Positions 23,631 to 31,845 of a stretch of 53,831 nt of DNA are shown piece by piece. The DNA is from Chitinophagales bacterium (GTDB lineage Bacteria > Bacteroidota > Bacteroidia > Chitinophagales > JADJOU01). Positions within the stretch are counted from its first letter, which is position 1. Every line of letters begins with the position of its first letter. The stretch is from NCBI GenBank assembly GCA_030832185.1, contig JAURJQ010000025.1, positions 1-53,831 of the forward strand. Reading direction: 5' to 3'. The translations under genes and the position numbers were made by a program. The notes beneath the pieces were generated by a model that saw only the letters and a list, made by a program, of their open reading frames with translations, had not been told where the DNA came from and did not search any database.

Positions 23631-24077
23631 TTATTCAGTTTCCCATGGAGCTTTTCCAGATACGGTGATACCCAAGCTTCTAGCTGTACCAGCGACCATT
23701 TTCATAGCAGACTCTACGGTAAAACAATTCAAATCTGGCATTTTGGTTTCTGCTATAGTTTTTACCTCATCCCAAGTCACGCTTCCGATTTTCAATCGGT
23801 TGCTTTCTTTAGAACCTGTCTTAGCTTTTAAAGTTTCCAATAAAAGTATAGGTGTAGGAGGCGTCTTAATGACGAAGTCAAAGGACTTATCTTTGTATAC
23901 TGTCAGTACTACAGGAAGAACCTTTCCGCTCTGATCCTGTGTTCTTGCATTGAACTGCTTACAAAATTCCATGATATTGACTCCTTTAGAACCCAAGGCT
24001 GGGCCAATCGGTGGTGCTGGATTTGCTTGTCCTCCTTTTACTTGGAGTTTGACGTACGTTTCTATTTCTTTTGCCAT
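23631..24077 (-). CDS. rplK: 50S ribosomal protein L11
   Basis: This 148-aa protein binds the GTPase-associated region of 23S rRNA. I choose the ATG at 24077, giving [13 protein letters not shown], because it matches the conserved L11 N-terminus. The frame is open for eight more codons upstream, but that extension is Lys/Thr-rich and unlike the family. Motifs are [20 protein letters not shown] and the C-terminal GTARSLGI. It lies between nusG and rplA. Confidence 0.96.
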   Translation of the reverse strand: MAKEIETYVKLQVKGGQANPAPPIGPALGSKGVNIMEFCKQFNARTQDQSGKVLPVVLTVYKDKSFDFVIKTPPTPILLLETLKAKTGSKESNRLKIGSVTWDEVKTIAETKMPDLNCFTVESAMKMVAGTARSLGITVSGKAPWETE

Positions 24078-24172
24078 TTTTTTGAGTTTTTTAGTGGTCA
24101 ATTGCCCTTTTTGTTCAGACTCCCACTTAGATGATTAATTATTTTTATTTAGTTTATTACTTTCTGTTTTAT

Positions 24173-24718
24173 TTAGCTCACTTTATCTACCTGTCCGAAG
24201 CTCACCTCTACAGGCTGTCTTCTTCCGAATATTTTAACTACTACTTTTAGTTTTTTCTTTTCCTCGTTTATTTCCTCTATGCTTCCTACAAAGTCATTGA
24301 AAGGGCCATCAATAATCTTGACAGACTCGTTTATGATAAACGGCTCTGACATCGTTTCACCCGCACCTAGCACCTCATCCAGTTTTCCTAGAAGTTTCTG
24401 AACTTCTGCAGGTCTTAATGCCTGAGGCTGATTGCCGCCTAGAAAGTTCATGACGCCGGAAATATTTCTTATAGTTGCTAGCATTTCAGTCTTAACTACC
24501 TTATCTTCCACTTCTATGTATAAATATCCAGGATAAAGAGTTTTGTCTTTAATAACTTTTTTTCCTGCCTTTATTTTGTATACTTTTTCAGTAGGGACTA
24601 ATACGTTTGTAATAGCATTCTCCCACTTAGAACGAAGAATCTCAGAATCTATATATCCTTTGATTTTATTCTCTTGTCCAGAAACTACTTTTAAAACAAA
24701 CCACTTTTTATTATCCAT
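24173..24718 (-). CDS. nusG: Transcription termination/antitermination factor NusG
   Basis: This 181-aa elongation factor binds RNA polymerase and couples it to Rho or the ribosome. The N-terminal NGN domain starts KKWFVLKVVSGQENKIK and contains TLYPGYLYIEVE. A C-terminal KOW domain has the sequence GPFNDFVGSIEEINEEKKKL. It follows secE by 29 bp, the classical secE-nusG pair. Confidence 0.97.
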   Translation of the reverse strand: MDNKKWFVLKVVSGQENKIKGYIDSEILRSKWENAITNVLVPTEKVYKIKAGKKVIKDKTLYPGYLYIEVEDKVVKTEMLATIRNISGVMNFLGGNQPQALRPAEVQKLLGKLDEVLGAGETMSEPFIINESVKIIDGPFNDFVGSIEEINEEKKKLKVVVKIFGRRQPVEVSFGQVDKVS

Positions 24719-24747
24719 ACTTTAGTTTTTATGTCGATTCTCAGAAA

Positions 24748-24948
24748 TTATAAACTCTTATAGATAGTATCCAATAATACAAACTCGCTTACCTTGTCCA
24801 TAATAAAAACCAAAATAGTAAGTACCATGAGAGATATAACGACAATAGTAGTGAATTTTTGCAATTCTGGCATGGCAGTCCATGTCACATTAGTTCTTAC
24901 CTCTTCTACGGAGTCTTTTATATAATCTATTACTTTATTCATATTCAA
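24748..24948 (-). CDS. secE: Preprotein translocase subunit SecE
   Basis: A 66-aa single-span subunit of the SecYEG translocon. A short amphipathic helix (YIKDSVEEVRTNVTW) precedes one membrane segment (about residues 32-52). This is the short form found in most bacteria, unlike the three-span form of E. coli. It starts 17 nt after tRNA-Trp and is followed by nusG. Confidence 0.93.
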   Translation of the reverse strand: MNMNKVIDYIKDSVEEVRTNVTWTAMPELQKFTTIVVISLMVLTILVFIMDKVSEFVLLDTIYKSL

Positions 24949-24965
24949 TGCTTTTATTTTCTTAT

Positions 24966-25041
24966 TGGCACGGACTGCAGGACTCGAACCTACGACCTAT
25001 GGTTTTGGAGACCACAACTCTACCAACTGAGCTAAGTCCGC
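24966..25041 (-). tRNA. trnW: tRNA-Trp (anticodon CCA)
   Basis: A 76-nt cloverleaf. Acceptor arms GCGGACT/AGTCCGT close with a terminal G-T pair. The anticodon stem GTGGT/ACCAT holds loop CTCCAAA with anticodon CCA. The T-loop is TTCGAGT. The 3' CCA is encoded, unlike the four tRNAs upstream of tuf. It lies between tuf and secE. Confidence 0.95.
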
Positions 25042-25043
25042 AT

Positions 25044-25078
25044 AAAAAACAGAGTTATGGAGAATCTCCACAACTCTG
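25044..25078 (-). terminator. Terminator-like hairpin after tuf, abutting tRNA-Trp
   Basis: On the minus strand, arm CAGAGTT, an inner GGAG/CTCC stem and arm AACTCTG are followed directly by six T. It lies 15 bp after the tuf stop. The T-run ends 2 bp before the tRNA-Trp 5' end, leaving no room for a promoter between them. It may be a partial terminator that lowers expression of the genes after tuf. Confidence 0.8.
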
Positions 25079-25093
25079 CTCATTCACTTTTTA

Positions 25094-26290
25094 TTATTTG
25101 ATAATTTCAGTTACCTGGCCTGCGCCTACTGTTCTACCACCTTCACGGATAGCGAATCTTAGACCTTTCTCAAGAGCTACTGGGTATATCAATTTTACAG
25201 TTAAAGTCAAGTTGTCACCTGGTACAACCATCTCCTTACCTTCTGGAAGAGTAATCTCACCTGTACAGTCTGTAGTTCTCAAATAGAACTGCGGTCTGTA
25301 CTTATTGAAAAATGGAGTGTGACGTCCACCTTCTTCTTTTGATAAGATATAGCACTCACACTTGAATTCAGTGTGCGGAGTGATAGAACCTGGCTTACAG
25401 ATTACTTGTCCTCTCTTGATCATTTCTTTATCGATACCTCTTAAAAGAAGACCAACGTTCTCACCAGCTTCTCCAATGTCAAGAATTTTTCTAAACATCT
25501 CTACACCTGTTACAGTAGAAGTCAATGCTTTTTCACCTTCTTTTTGAAGTCCAACGATTTCAACAGACTCTCCTGTTTTTACAATACCTCTCTCTATTCT
25601 ACCTGTAGCTACTGTACCTCTACCTGTTATTGAGAATACGTCTTCCACTGGAAGTAGGAATGGAAGTTCAGTAGGTCTTGGCGGTACAGGAATATAAGTA
25701 TCCACAATTGACATCAATTCTTCGATAGCTTTCACTCCTTCTGGGTCGCCATTAAGAGCTTTCAGTGCAGAACCTTTAATAATTGGAGTATTATCTCCAT
25801 CATACTTATAAGAAGAAAGCAATTCTCTTACTTCCATTTCTACAAGCTCTATCATCTCAGGATCATCAACCAAGTCGCACTTGTTCAAAAATACAACGAT
25901 TTTTGGAACACCAACTTGTCTAGAAAGAAGGATATGCTCTCTTGTTTGTTGCATTGGTCCATCGGTAGCAGCTATACATAAAATAGCTCCATCCATTTGA
26001 GCAGCACCGGTAATCATATTTTTGATATAATCCGCGTGACCAGGACAATCTACGTGAGCATAGTGTCTACTCTCAGTTTCATACTCTACGTGAGCCGTAT
26101 TGATAGTGATACCTCTTTCTTTTTCTTCTGGGGCAGCATCGATAGAATCATAATCTTTCTTCTCAGCTAATCCTTTACCTGCTAATACTGAAGTAATAGC
26201 AGCAGTCAACGTAGTTTTACCGTGGTCTACGTGTCCGATTGTACCGACGTTAACGTGCGGTTTGGTTTTGATAAATTGTTCTTTTGCCAT
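25094..26290 (-). CDS. tuf: Elongation factor Tu
   Basis: This 398-aa GTPase carries aminoacyl-tRNA to the ribosome. The P-loop GHVDHGKTT, switch I EKERGITI, switch [10 protein letters not shown] and the NKCD guanine-specificity motif are all present. Domains 2 and 3 are complete, ending [12 protein letters not shown]. One oddity is that [10 protein letters not shown] replaces the near-universal DGPMPQTREH (codon CAA for Pro113 of E. coli). It follows four tRNA genes in the E. coli tufB arrangement. Confidence 0.99.
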   Translation of the reverse strand: MAKEQFIKTKPHVNVGTIGHVDHGKTTLTAAITSVLAGKGLAEKKDYDSIDAAPEEKERGITINTAHVEYETESRHYAHVDCPGHADYIKNMITGAAQMDGAILCIAATDGPMQQTREHILLSRQVGVPKIVVFLNKCDLVDDPEMIELVEMEVRELLSSYKYDGDNTPIIKGSALKALNGDPEGVKAIEELMSIVDTYIPVPPRPTELPFLLPVEDVFSITGRGTVATGRIERGIVKTGESVEIVGLQKEGEKALTSTVTGVEMFRKILDIGEAGENVGLLLRGIDKEMIKRGQVICKPGSITPHTEFKCECYILSKEEGGRHTPFFNKYRPQFYLRTTDCTGEITLPEGKEMVVPGDNLTLTVKLIYPVALEKGLRFAIREGGRTVGAGQVTEIIK

Positions 26291-26371
26291 TTTATTGGTT
26301 TTTAATTGATTTTTTAATGATGGTTATATTAATACAGAATTAATAATCTCTCTTTTCTTCACCTGGTATAG

Positions 26372-26443
26372 AGCCAACGATGGGAATTGAACCCACGACC
26401 TCTTCCTTACCAAGGAAACGCTCTACCCCTGAGCTACGTCGGC
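26372..26443 (-). tRNA. trnT: tRNA-Thr (anticodon GGT)
   Basis: A 72-nt cloverleaf. Acceptor GCCGACG/CGTTGGC, D-arm GCTCAGGGGTAGAGC, anticodon stem TTTCC/GGAAG with loop TTGGTAA, and T-loop TTCAATT. CCA is not encoded. It is the last of four tRNAs before tuf. Confidence 0.95.
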
Positions 26444-26553
26444 TTAAATCTCACCCCCTTCTTTCTTTTCTCAACTCCTCTCAACCATAAAAAACATCCT
26501 CATATAGATGTCTGCCTATGATTATTGTCTATGAAAAGTGCAGGGAAAAGTAG

Positions 26554-26626
26554 AGCGGAAGACGAGACTCGAACCCGCGACCCTCAGCTTGGAAGGCTGA
26601 TGCTCTACCAACTGAGCTACTTCCGC
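26554..26626 (-). tRNA. trnG: tRNA-Gly (anticodon TCC)
   Basis: A 73-nt cloverleaf. Acceptor GCGGAAG/CTTCCGC, anticodon stem TCAGC/GCTGA with loop CTTCCAA, and T-arm GCGGGTTCGAGTCTCGT. CCA is not encoded. Confidence 0.95.
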
Positions 26627-26659
26627 ATCTTTGTTTTTCTTAATGATATTGAATTGGTG

Positions 26660-26740
26660 TGGGTAGTGATGGATTCGAACCACCGTAGCTCGCGCAGCAG
26701 ATTTACAGTCTGCCCCATTTGTCCACTCTGGTAACTACCC
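26660..26740 (-). tRNA. trnY: tRNA-Tyr (anticodon GTA)
   Basis: An 81-nt type II tRNA with a long variable arm. Acceptor GGGTAGT/ACTACCC is perfectly paired, and the anticodon loop CTGTAAA sits on a CAGA/TCTG stem. CCA is not encoded. Confidence 0.95.
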
Positions 26741-26770
26741 AGTAAATTTTCCCTTTTAAAATTAAAAGAG

Positions 26771-26843
26771 AGCCGAAGAAGGGACTTGAACCCCCGACCT
26801 GCTGATTACAAATCAGCTGCTCTACCAACTGAGCTACTTCGGC
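26771..26843 (-). tRNA. trnT: tRNA-Thr (anticodon TGT)
   Basis: A 73-nt cloverleaf. Acceptor GCCGAAG/CTTCGGC, anticodon stem GCTGA/TCAGC with loop TTTGTAA, and T-loop TTCAAGT. CCA is not encoded. It is the first gene of the tRNA-tuf transcript. Confidence 0.95.
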
Positions 26844-26961
26844 ACAACTTTAGCGAAATCAACTTTCGCCTATTGTTTTACTATAAATTTCAATATCAAA
26901 GAACGAATTAAATACTACCGTTTCCAACTCACTGAAAACTCCCTTTTTTAAAAAAGGTGTG

Positions 26962-26992
26962 CAAAGATATATATTTTTCAGATATCCACAAG
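26962..26992 (-). promoter_or_regulatory. Bacteroidota-type promoter for the tRNA-tuf operon
   Basis: On the minus strand a -33 CTTG (26992-26989) is followed after 19 nt by the -7 box TATCTTTG (26969-26962). This is an exact match to the TAnnTTTG element described for the primary sigma factor of Bacteroides and relatives. It would start transcription about 110 nt before tRNA-Thr(TGT). Confidence 0.7.
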
Positions 26993-27054
26993 ATGTTTTT
27001 AAATAATAATTTGGCTTAATGAACTAACAATCAGAATTTCAGCACAATAAAAGA

Positions 27055-27083
27055 AAAGAGCGACCAATATGGGGCCGCTCTTT
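27055..27083 (-). terminator. Rho-independent terminator after the YceI gene
   Basis: The stem AAAGAGCG/CGCTCTTT is extended by CC/GG pairs. On the minus strand it is followed by TTTTCTTTTATT. It lies 38 bp after the YceI stop and insulates that gene from the tRNA-tuf promoter. Confidence 0.8.
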
Positions 27084-27121
27084 AGGAGTTTTAATATGTT
27101 AATAAACCTTGCTTTTGACTC

Positions 27122-27745
27122 TTAGCCCTTTTTATTAGCTACTAAGTTAATTTCTAGGGATACATTATTATCAATAGCCTTGTCTGCCGCAGCACCAAAA
27201 AGTGTGGAGCCATATTTGACATCATATTTTGTTCTATCAAAAATCAACTTCCCAATTGCAGTCAATTTGTTGCCTGCGTTGACTATATTTACATTGAAAC
27301 TTACTGGGTTGGTTTTATCTTTGATCGTAAGATTTCCCGATATGGTGGCCGCATTATTGCCGTTATAAACGACTTTTATCAATTCCAATTTGGCTTCTGG
27401 AAAACTAGCCGTATTGAAAAAGTCTTCGTTTTTTAAATGGCCAACTAAGTTTCCATTGCTTTCAGCATCTGTGATATCATCACAAGTTAACGAATTCATA
27501 TCCATGATAACAATACCTGCACTGAGCTTAGTGCCAGTAGTAGTAAGATTACCGCTAGAAACTTTAATTTTCCCAAAATGCTTACTGCCCGTGACTTTCT
27601 CTCCTGTCCACCGAACGTTTGTAGCAGTATTATCGATTTGAAAATTAGATAATACTGATTGAGATGGAGCAGGTAATTTCTTAGCTTGTGCTTGTGCTTG
27701 ATATACACTTAGCAAAGCTGCTAATAGTAAAACTAGATTTTTCAT
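27122..27745 (-). CDS. YceI-family exported protein
   Basis: This 207-aa protein has an N-terminal signal peptide (hydrophobic core about residues 3-14, cleavage after AQA). The mature part matches the YceI fold, a lipocalin-like barrel that binds polyisoprenoid lipids. Landmarks are the opening 'x-V-R-W-T-G-E-K' strand, HFGKIKVSSG, LVGHLKNEDFF, FPEAKLE, ISGNLTIKDKTNPVSF, and KLIFDRTKYDVKYGS near the end. It stands alone, divergent from dut, with its own terminator. The ligand is unknown. Some Bacteroidota relatives act in stress or electron-carrier functions, but nothing here shows that. Confidence 0.9.
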   Translation of the reverse strand: MKNLVLLLAALLSVYQAQAQAKKLPAPSQSVLSNFQIDNTATNVRWTGEKVTGSKHFGKIKVSSGNLTTTGTKLSAGIVIMDMNSLTCDDITDAESNGNLVGHLKNEDFFNTASFPEAKLELIKVVYNGNNAATISGNLTIKDKTNPVSFNVNIVNAGNKLTAIGKLIFDRTKYDVKYGSTLFGAAADKAIDNNVSLEINLVANKKG

Positions 27746-27911
27746 TTCTTATATTTTTTTTAGTGATTATGACAAACTAATTAAACCATACCTTCTGTGA
27801 AAAAGTTCGAGAATAGAGGTGAAATTAGATTTTTTAACCAAAAGTGACCCTAATTTGGAGACCTAATTTTCTATTTGATACTTTTTAATAGTCATTATTT
27901 AGCATAAAACC

Positions 27912-27919
27912 TAAATTTG
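27912..27919 (+). promoter_or_regulatory. Possible -7 box upstream of dut
   Basis: TAAATTTG matches TAnnTTTG and lies 20 bp before the dut ATG. No TTTG lies 19-21 nt upstream; the nearest (27874-27877) is 34 nt away. The match is therefore incomplete. Confidence 0.35.
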
Positions 27920-27939
27920 TCAGTTATTTAAATATATAA

Positions 27940-28377
27940 ATGAAGATAGAGGTTAAAATAATAAATAAATCTAGTCATGATTTGCCAGCTTACGAGACGA
28001 TTGGCAGTGCAGGAATGGATCTCCGCGCCAATTTAGATGAAACATTCATCTTGAAACCATTTGAGAGATCCGCGATACCTACAGGTCTTTTTATAGAACT
28101 ACCTCAGGGCTATGAAGCTCAAATAAGACCTAGAAGTGGCCTATCTCTCAAAACTGGATTATCTATCCCAAACTCTCCTGGAACAATAGATAGTGACTAT
28201 CGTGGAGAAATCAAAGTCATAGTAGCGAATCTTTCCAATGAAATAGTAGAAATAAATCATGGGGATAGAATAGCCCAAATAGTCTTAGCTAAATATGAAA
28301 GAATCAACTGGACAGAAGTCGACGATATTGACTCTACAGAGCGAGGTACAGGTGGATTTGGAAGTACAGGGGTATAA
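27940..28377 (+). CDS. dut: dUTP diphosphatase (dUTPase)
   Basis: This 145-aa trimeric enzyme hydrolyses dUTP to dUMP and pyrophosphate, keeping uracil out of DNA. All five motifs are present: [16 protein letters not shown], the [14 protein letters not shown] stretch with the catalytic Asp, GDRIAQIV, and the C-terminal [10 protein letters not shown] lid. It is the first gene of the cluster that leads to the EnvC-like gene. Confidence 0.97.
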   Translation: MKIEVKIINKSSHDLPAYETIGSAGMDLRANLDETFILKPFERSAIPTGLFIELPQGYEAQIRPRSGLSLKTGLSIPNSPGTIDSDYRGEIKVIVANLSNEIVEINHGDRIAQIVLAKYERINWTEVDDIDSTERGTGGFGSTGV

Positions 28378-28436
28378 TCTGAAAACATGCCATCCAAATC
28401 TATAAAACAACAAGGAATAACTGAATAAATTAAAAT

Positions 28437-29432
28437 ATGAACATCATAGTACCAATGGCTGGATGGGGATCTAGACTGAGACCACACACCTTAACAGTAC
28501 CAAAGCCCATGCTTAAAATAGCAGGAAAATCTATCGTAGAACGTTTAATTTCAAACATATCAAATACCATAGAAAGGCCGTTAGAAAGTATAAGTTTCAT
28601 TATTAGAGAAGATTTTGGCAAGGATATAGAAAATCAATTGCTAGATATCGCTGCAAAATACAAAACCAAAGCTTATATATGCTATCAGCAAGAACCCCTT
28701 GGCACCGGGCATGCCATATTATGTGCTCAAGAGCAGCTGCAAGGAAATGTAGTAGTAGGATTTGCTGATACTATGTTTGATGCTGATTTTAAAATCGACA
28801 CCGATAGTGATGCAGTAATTTGGGTCAAACAAATTCCCAATCCCGAAGCTTTTGGTGTTATAAAATTAGATGATAAAGGCGCCATAATTGAATTTATTGA
28901 AAAGCCAAAGGATTTTATCTCTGATTTGGCTATCATCGGCATCTATTTTTTCAAAGATGGTCAAAATCTGAAAGAAGAACTGCAATATCTAATAGATAAG
29001 GATATGCGTGAGAAAGGAGAATACCAGCTCACAACAGCTATGGAGCATATGCGCCAGAAAGGCAAAATAATGAGAGCTGGCCAAGTGAAAGAATGGCTAG
29101 ACTGCGGCAATAAAAATGCTACTGTAGAATCTAATACAGCGATACTTCAATCAGGCAAAGATAACTCCGCTGACGGAGAATACTCTAATTCAACGATCAT
29201 ACAACCATGCTATATAGAATATGGGGTGAAAATAATACAATCCGTTATAGGACCCAATGTGTCTATCAGTAAAGGAAGTGTGGTGAAAAATTCTGTGGTT
29301 TCCAATGCCATCATACAGGAGGATTCATATATAGAGAATAAGGTAATACACAACGCTATGATAGGTTCCAAAGTAAGTATCATAGGGCGTCAGGAAGACT
29401 TAAGTGTAGGGGATTATAATCAAATTCAATAA
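28437..29432 (+). CDS. Sugar-phosphate nucleotidyltransferase (RmlA/GMP-like)
   Basis: A 331-aa NDP-sugar pyrophosphorylase. The N-terminal nucleotidyltransferase domain has the signature GWGSRLRPHTLTVPKPML (residues 9-26). It continues with GTGHAI, a VVGFADTMFD metal-site segment, the EKP motif and EWLDCGNK. Residues from about 250 on form left-handed beta-helix hexapeptides. The enzyme joins an NTP to a sugar 1-phosphate for surface polysaccharide synthesis. Whether it uses glucose-1-P/dTTP or mannose-1-P/GTP cannot be read from the sequence. It starts 59 bp after dut and ends 3 bp before the TPR gene. Confidence 0.88.
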   Translation: MNIIVPMAGWGSRLRPHTLTVPKPMLKIAGKSIVERLISNISNTIERPLESISFIIREDFGKDIENQLLDIAAKYKTKAYICYQQEPLGTGHAILCAQEQLQGNVVVGFADTMFDADFKIDTDSDAVIWVKQIPNPEAFGVIKLDDKGAIIEFIEKPKDFISDLAIIGIYFFKDGQNLKEELQYLIDKDMREKGEYQLTTAMEHMRQKGKIMRAGQVKEWLDCGNKNATVESNTAILQSGKDNSADGEYSNSTIIQPCYIEYGVKIIQSVIGPNVSISKGSVVKNSVVSNAIIQEDSYIENKVIHNAMIGSKVSIIGRQEDLSVGDYNQIQ

Positions 29433-29435
29433 ACT

Positions 29436-31166
29436 ATGGGTAAACTGATTCTGCTTTTTTCTTTTCTAAGTTTCGTATTTTTTATGCAGGCTCAAGAAGC
29501 CACAACCAATCAAAAGTCTTACATTCTTGATTCTACAGACATAGTTCAAACAAACTTATTCCTAGATGCCCTTAAAGAAAAAGCAATTGGCAACAATCTA
29601 GAAGCACTGAAGCTCTTTACAAAAGTACTTGAAGCCAACCCCCAAAACGATGCAGCGCTTTATGAAATTTCTAAACTGGAAGAAGAATTATCTAATAATT
29701 CCGTAGCATTAGAAAAAGCTCAAAAAGCCTATGATTTAAATAAATCCAATAAATTCTATTTAGAACAGTACATACAGGTATTAACTGCAACCAATAATAT
29801 CGAAAAAGCAATAGATGTGCTGCGAGAAATGCTTAAAAGCAAACAATCCGATCCTGTTATAAAGATGCAATATGCCTATCTGCTGGGCATGAGTAAGAAT
29901 CCTAAGAAAGCAATTGCTATATTCGAAGAAATGGAAAAAAACGGAGAATATAATGAAGCCATAGCTTATGAAAAGGTCAAACTCTATCTGAGTCAAAATG
30001 ACACGAAGAGTGCAGAGAATGAATTGAAGAAAATGATAGTTAATAATCCTGGGGATACACGTTACCTAGGAAGCTTAGCTGAATTCTATCTCAAAAGTGG
30101 TAACATAGCAGAAGCGGAGCGCGCATTTAACGACATACTGCGTATTGAACCAAACAATGTAAGTGCGCTGCTATACAAAGCTCAGTATTATCAAATGAAA
30201 AAAGAGGAAGATAATTATAAAAAAACTATCATCTCTCTAGTCTATAATAAAGAGCTAAATTTGGACACCAAGATAACTATTCTTACAGATAAATTCGCCA
30301 ATGCAGGAAAAGTAGACAGTACTGATAAATCATTTCTTATTCAAATGTGTCAAGTATTGACTCTACAATACCCAGATGACTATAGATCGCATCACCTAGT
30401 GGCAGACATGCTATATATCGGAGGTCAATATGAGGAGTCTAGAAAGGCTTATCTTAAAACACTAGCACTCCATACTGCTGAGTACAATGTTTGGCAGAAT
30501 CTATTCTACACCCAAAATGTGCTCAAGCTATATCAGGAAATGGCTGACTCTACCGAGTCTGCTCTTGAATATTTCCCAGCTAGCTCTGTCATACACTTCT
30601 ATAATGGACTAGCTAATGCACAGGTGGAAAAGCTAGATAAGGCTGAGAAGAGTTTTAAAAGATCTCTCCGATTTGTCGGAGAAAATAATGCTCTAGAGGC
30701 TCAAATACATAGCTCACTAGCAGATTTATATCATAAGCAAAAGCGCTTTCCAGAAATGGATGAGAGCTTTGAAGCTGCTATCAGAGTGGATCCTAATAAT
30801 GCATATACATTAAATAATTACGCTTATTTTTTATCGCTGAGAAAGGACAAATTAGACTTAGCTAAAAAAATGAGTAGAAAATCACTAGATATAGAAAAAG
30901 ATAATGCTTCATTTCTAGACACCTACGCTTGGATTAATTTTGAATTGAGACTATTCACCGAAGCTAAATTCTATCAAGAACAGGCTCTAGCTAATGGAAA
31001 AGAAGATATGGCTGCAATCTATGAGCATTACGGCGATATTCTTTTTAAACTAAACGAAATCGAGAAGGCTCTAACTTACTGGATAAAGGCAAAAGAAAGT
31101 GGCAGTAAGAATAAAAGTTTACCAATCAAAATATCAACAAAAAAATATGTGGACTATCAGGACTAG
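29436..31166 (+). CDS. Exported TPR-repeat protein
   Basis: A 576-aa protein with a signal peptide (residues 1-19, ending MQAQ) and tandem tetratricopeptide repeats along most of its length. Examples are NNLEALKLFTKVLEANPQND, GNIAEAERAFNDILRIEPNN and RFPEMDESFEAAIRVDPNNA. TPR arrays bind proteins. The gene starts 3 nt after the nucleotidyltransferase stop, and its 3' end overlaps the next gene by 20 nt, so it is translationally linked to the DUF4292 and EnvC-like genes. A role in envelope assembly is inferred from context only. Confidence 0.88.
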   Translation: MGKLILLFSFLSFVFFMQAQEATTNQKSYILDSTDIVQTNLFLDALKEKAIGNNLEALKLFTKVLEANPQNDAALYEISKLEEELSNNSVALEKAQKAYDLNKSNKFYLEQYIQVLTATNNIEKAIDVLREMLKSKQSDPVIKMQYAYLLGMSKNPKKAIAIFEEMEKNGEYNEAIAYEKVKLYLSQNDTKSAENELKKMIVNNPGDTRYLGSLAEFYLKSGNIAEAERAFNDILRIEPNNVSALLYKAQYYQMKKEEDNYKKTIISLVYNKELNLDTKITILTDKFANAGKVDSTDKSFLIQMCQVLTLQYPDDYRSHHLVADMLYIGGQYEESRKAYLKTLALHTAEYNVWQNLFYTQNVLKLYQEMADSTESALEYFPASSVIHFYNGLANAQVEKLDKAEKSFKRSLRFVGENNALEAQIHSSLADLYHKQKRFPEMDESFEAAIRVDPNNAYTLNNYAYFLSLRKDKLDLAKKMSRKSLDIEKDNASFLDTYAWINFELRLFTEAKFYQEQALANGKEDMAAIYEHYGDILFKLNEIEKALTYWIKAKESGSKNKSLPIKISTKKYVDYQD

Positions 31167-31845
31167 ATATTTTCTTGTTCTCATTCAGACGATGCTGTTA
31201 AGTGCTATTTTCGGGCAGGAAAGTTTAAATTTCTTCACTGCGAAATCTGAAATCACGGTAGAAAAAAATGGGGTTAAAGAGGAATTTACTGCCCATATTC
31301 GCTATAACCTTGAGGACACACTGTGGATATCATTCAGTGGAGCCTTTGGGGTAGAAGGAGCCAGAATGCTTGTAACCAAAGACTCCACCTACATAATAAA
31401 TAAAATAGAGAAAACTAGCATGGTATTTTTTTCGGAAGAAGAAAACTATCTGATACCTTATGCTTTCTCTCTCCAAGACTGGAAGCTGCTCCTTCTTAAT
31501 CAGCCACTTATGAACGACTCAAATACAGAGTTTACTATGGAGAATGATATCAAAATAAGTTCGTACTATTCAAATCACCGTATCAAAAAGTTATATCAAA
31601 AAAATAATCGCTTATTAAAATGCCATTTTAATAATACTAAAAGTGGTAAACTATGTGAGGTTATGTATACTAATTTTGTAGCTGATTCAAAGTCATGGGC
31701 TATAGCCAAAGAGCGCAATGTGAAAATCATGCAGTCTCCAATAGATGAACCAATAACTATTGCAATAAGATACCTAGATTTTGCCTTCAATAGTCCTAGG
31801 CCATTTAATTTTAATTTCTCTAAATATAAAAACGATGGGTTTTAA
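31147..31845 (+). CDS. DUF4292-family exported protein
   Basis: I choose the internal ATG at 31147, giving MWTIRTRYFLVLIQ, because it yields a signal peptide ending near IFGQ. An upstream start at 31099 would add 16 polar residues and deepen the overlap with the TPR gene. The protein is then 232 aa. The mature part resembles DUF4292, a Bacteroidota family with a LolB-like lipoprotein fold (FTAHIRYNLEDTLWISFSGAFGVEGARMLVTKDS). No lipobox Cys is visible. It overlaps the TPR gene by 20 nt and the next gene by 11 nt. Lipoprotein or lipid handling is possible but unproven. Confidence 0.75.
   Translation: MWTIRTRYFLVLIQTMLLSAIFGQESLNFFTAKSEITVEKNGVKEEFTAHIRYNLEDTLWISFSGAFGVEGARMLVTKDSTYIINKIEKTSMVFFSEEENYLIPYAFSLQDWKLLLLNQPLMNDSNTEFTMENDIKISSYYSNHRIKKLYQKNNRLLKCHFNNTKSGKLCEVMYTNFVADSKSWAIAKERNVKIMQSPIDEPITIAIRYLDFAFNSPRPFNFNFSKYKNDGF

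Noticed and set aside
24948-25286. Plus-strand frame across tRNA-Trp and the 3' end of tuf
   Set aside because: Its first part (QDSNLRPMVLETTTLPTELS) is the well-known spurious translation of an antisense tRNA gene; the rest is antisense to tuf.
26525-26734. Plus-strand frame across tRNA-Gly and tRNA-Tyr
   Set aside because: DETRTRDPQLGRLMLYQLSY is antisense tRNA translated by chance, not a protein gene.
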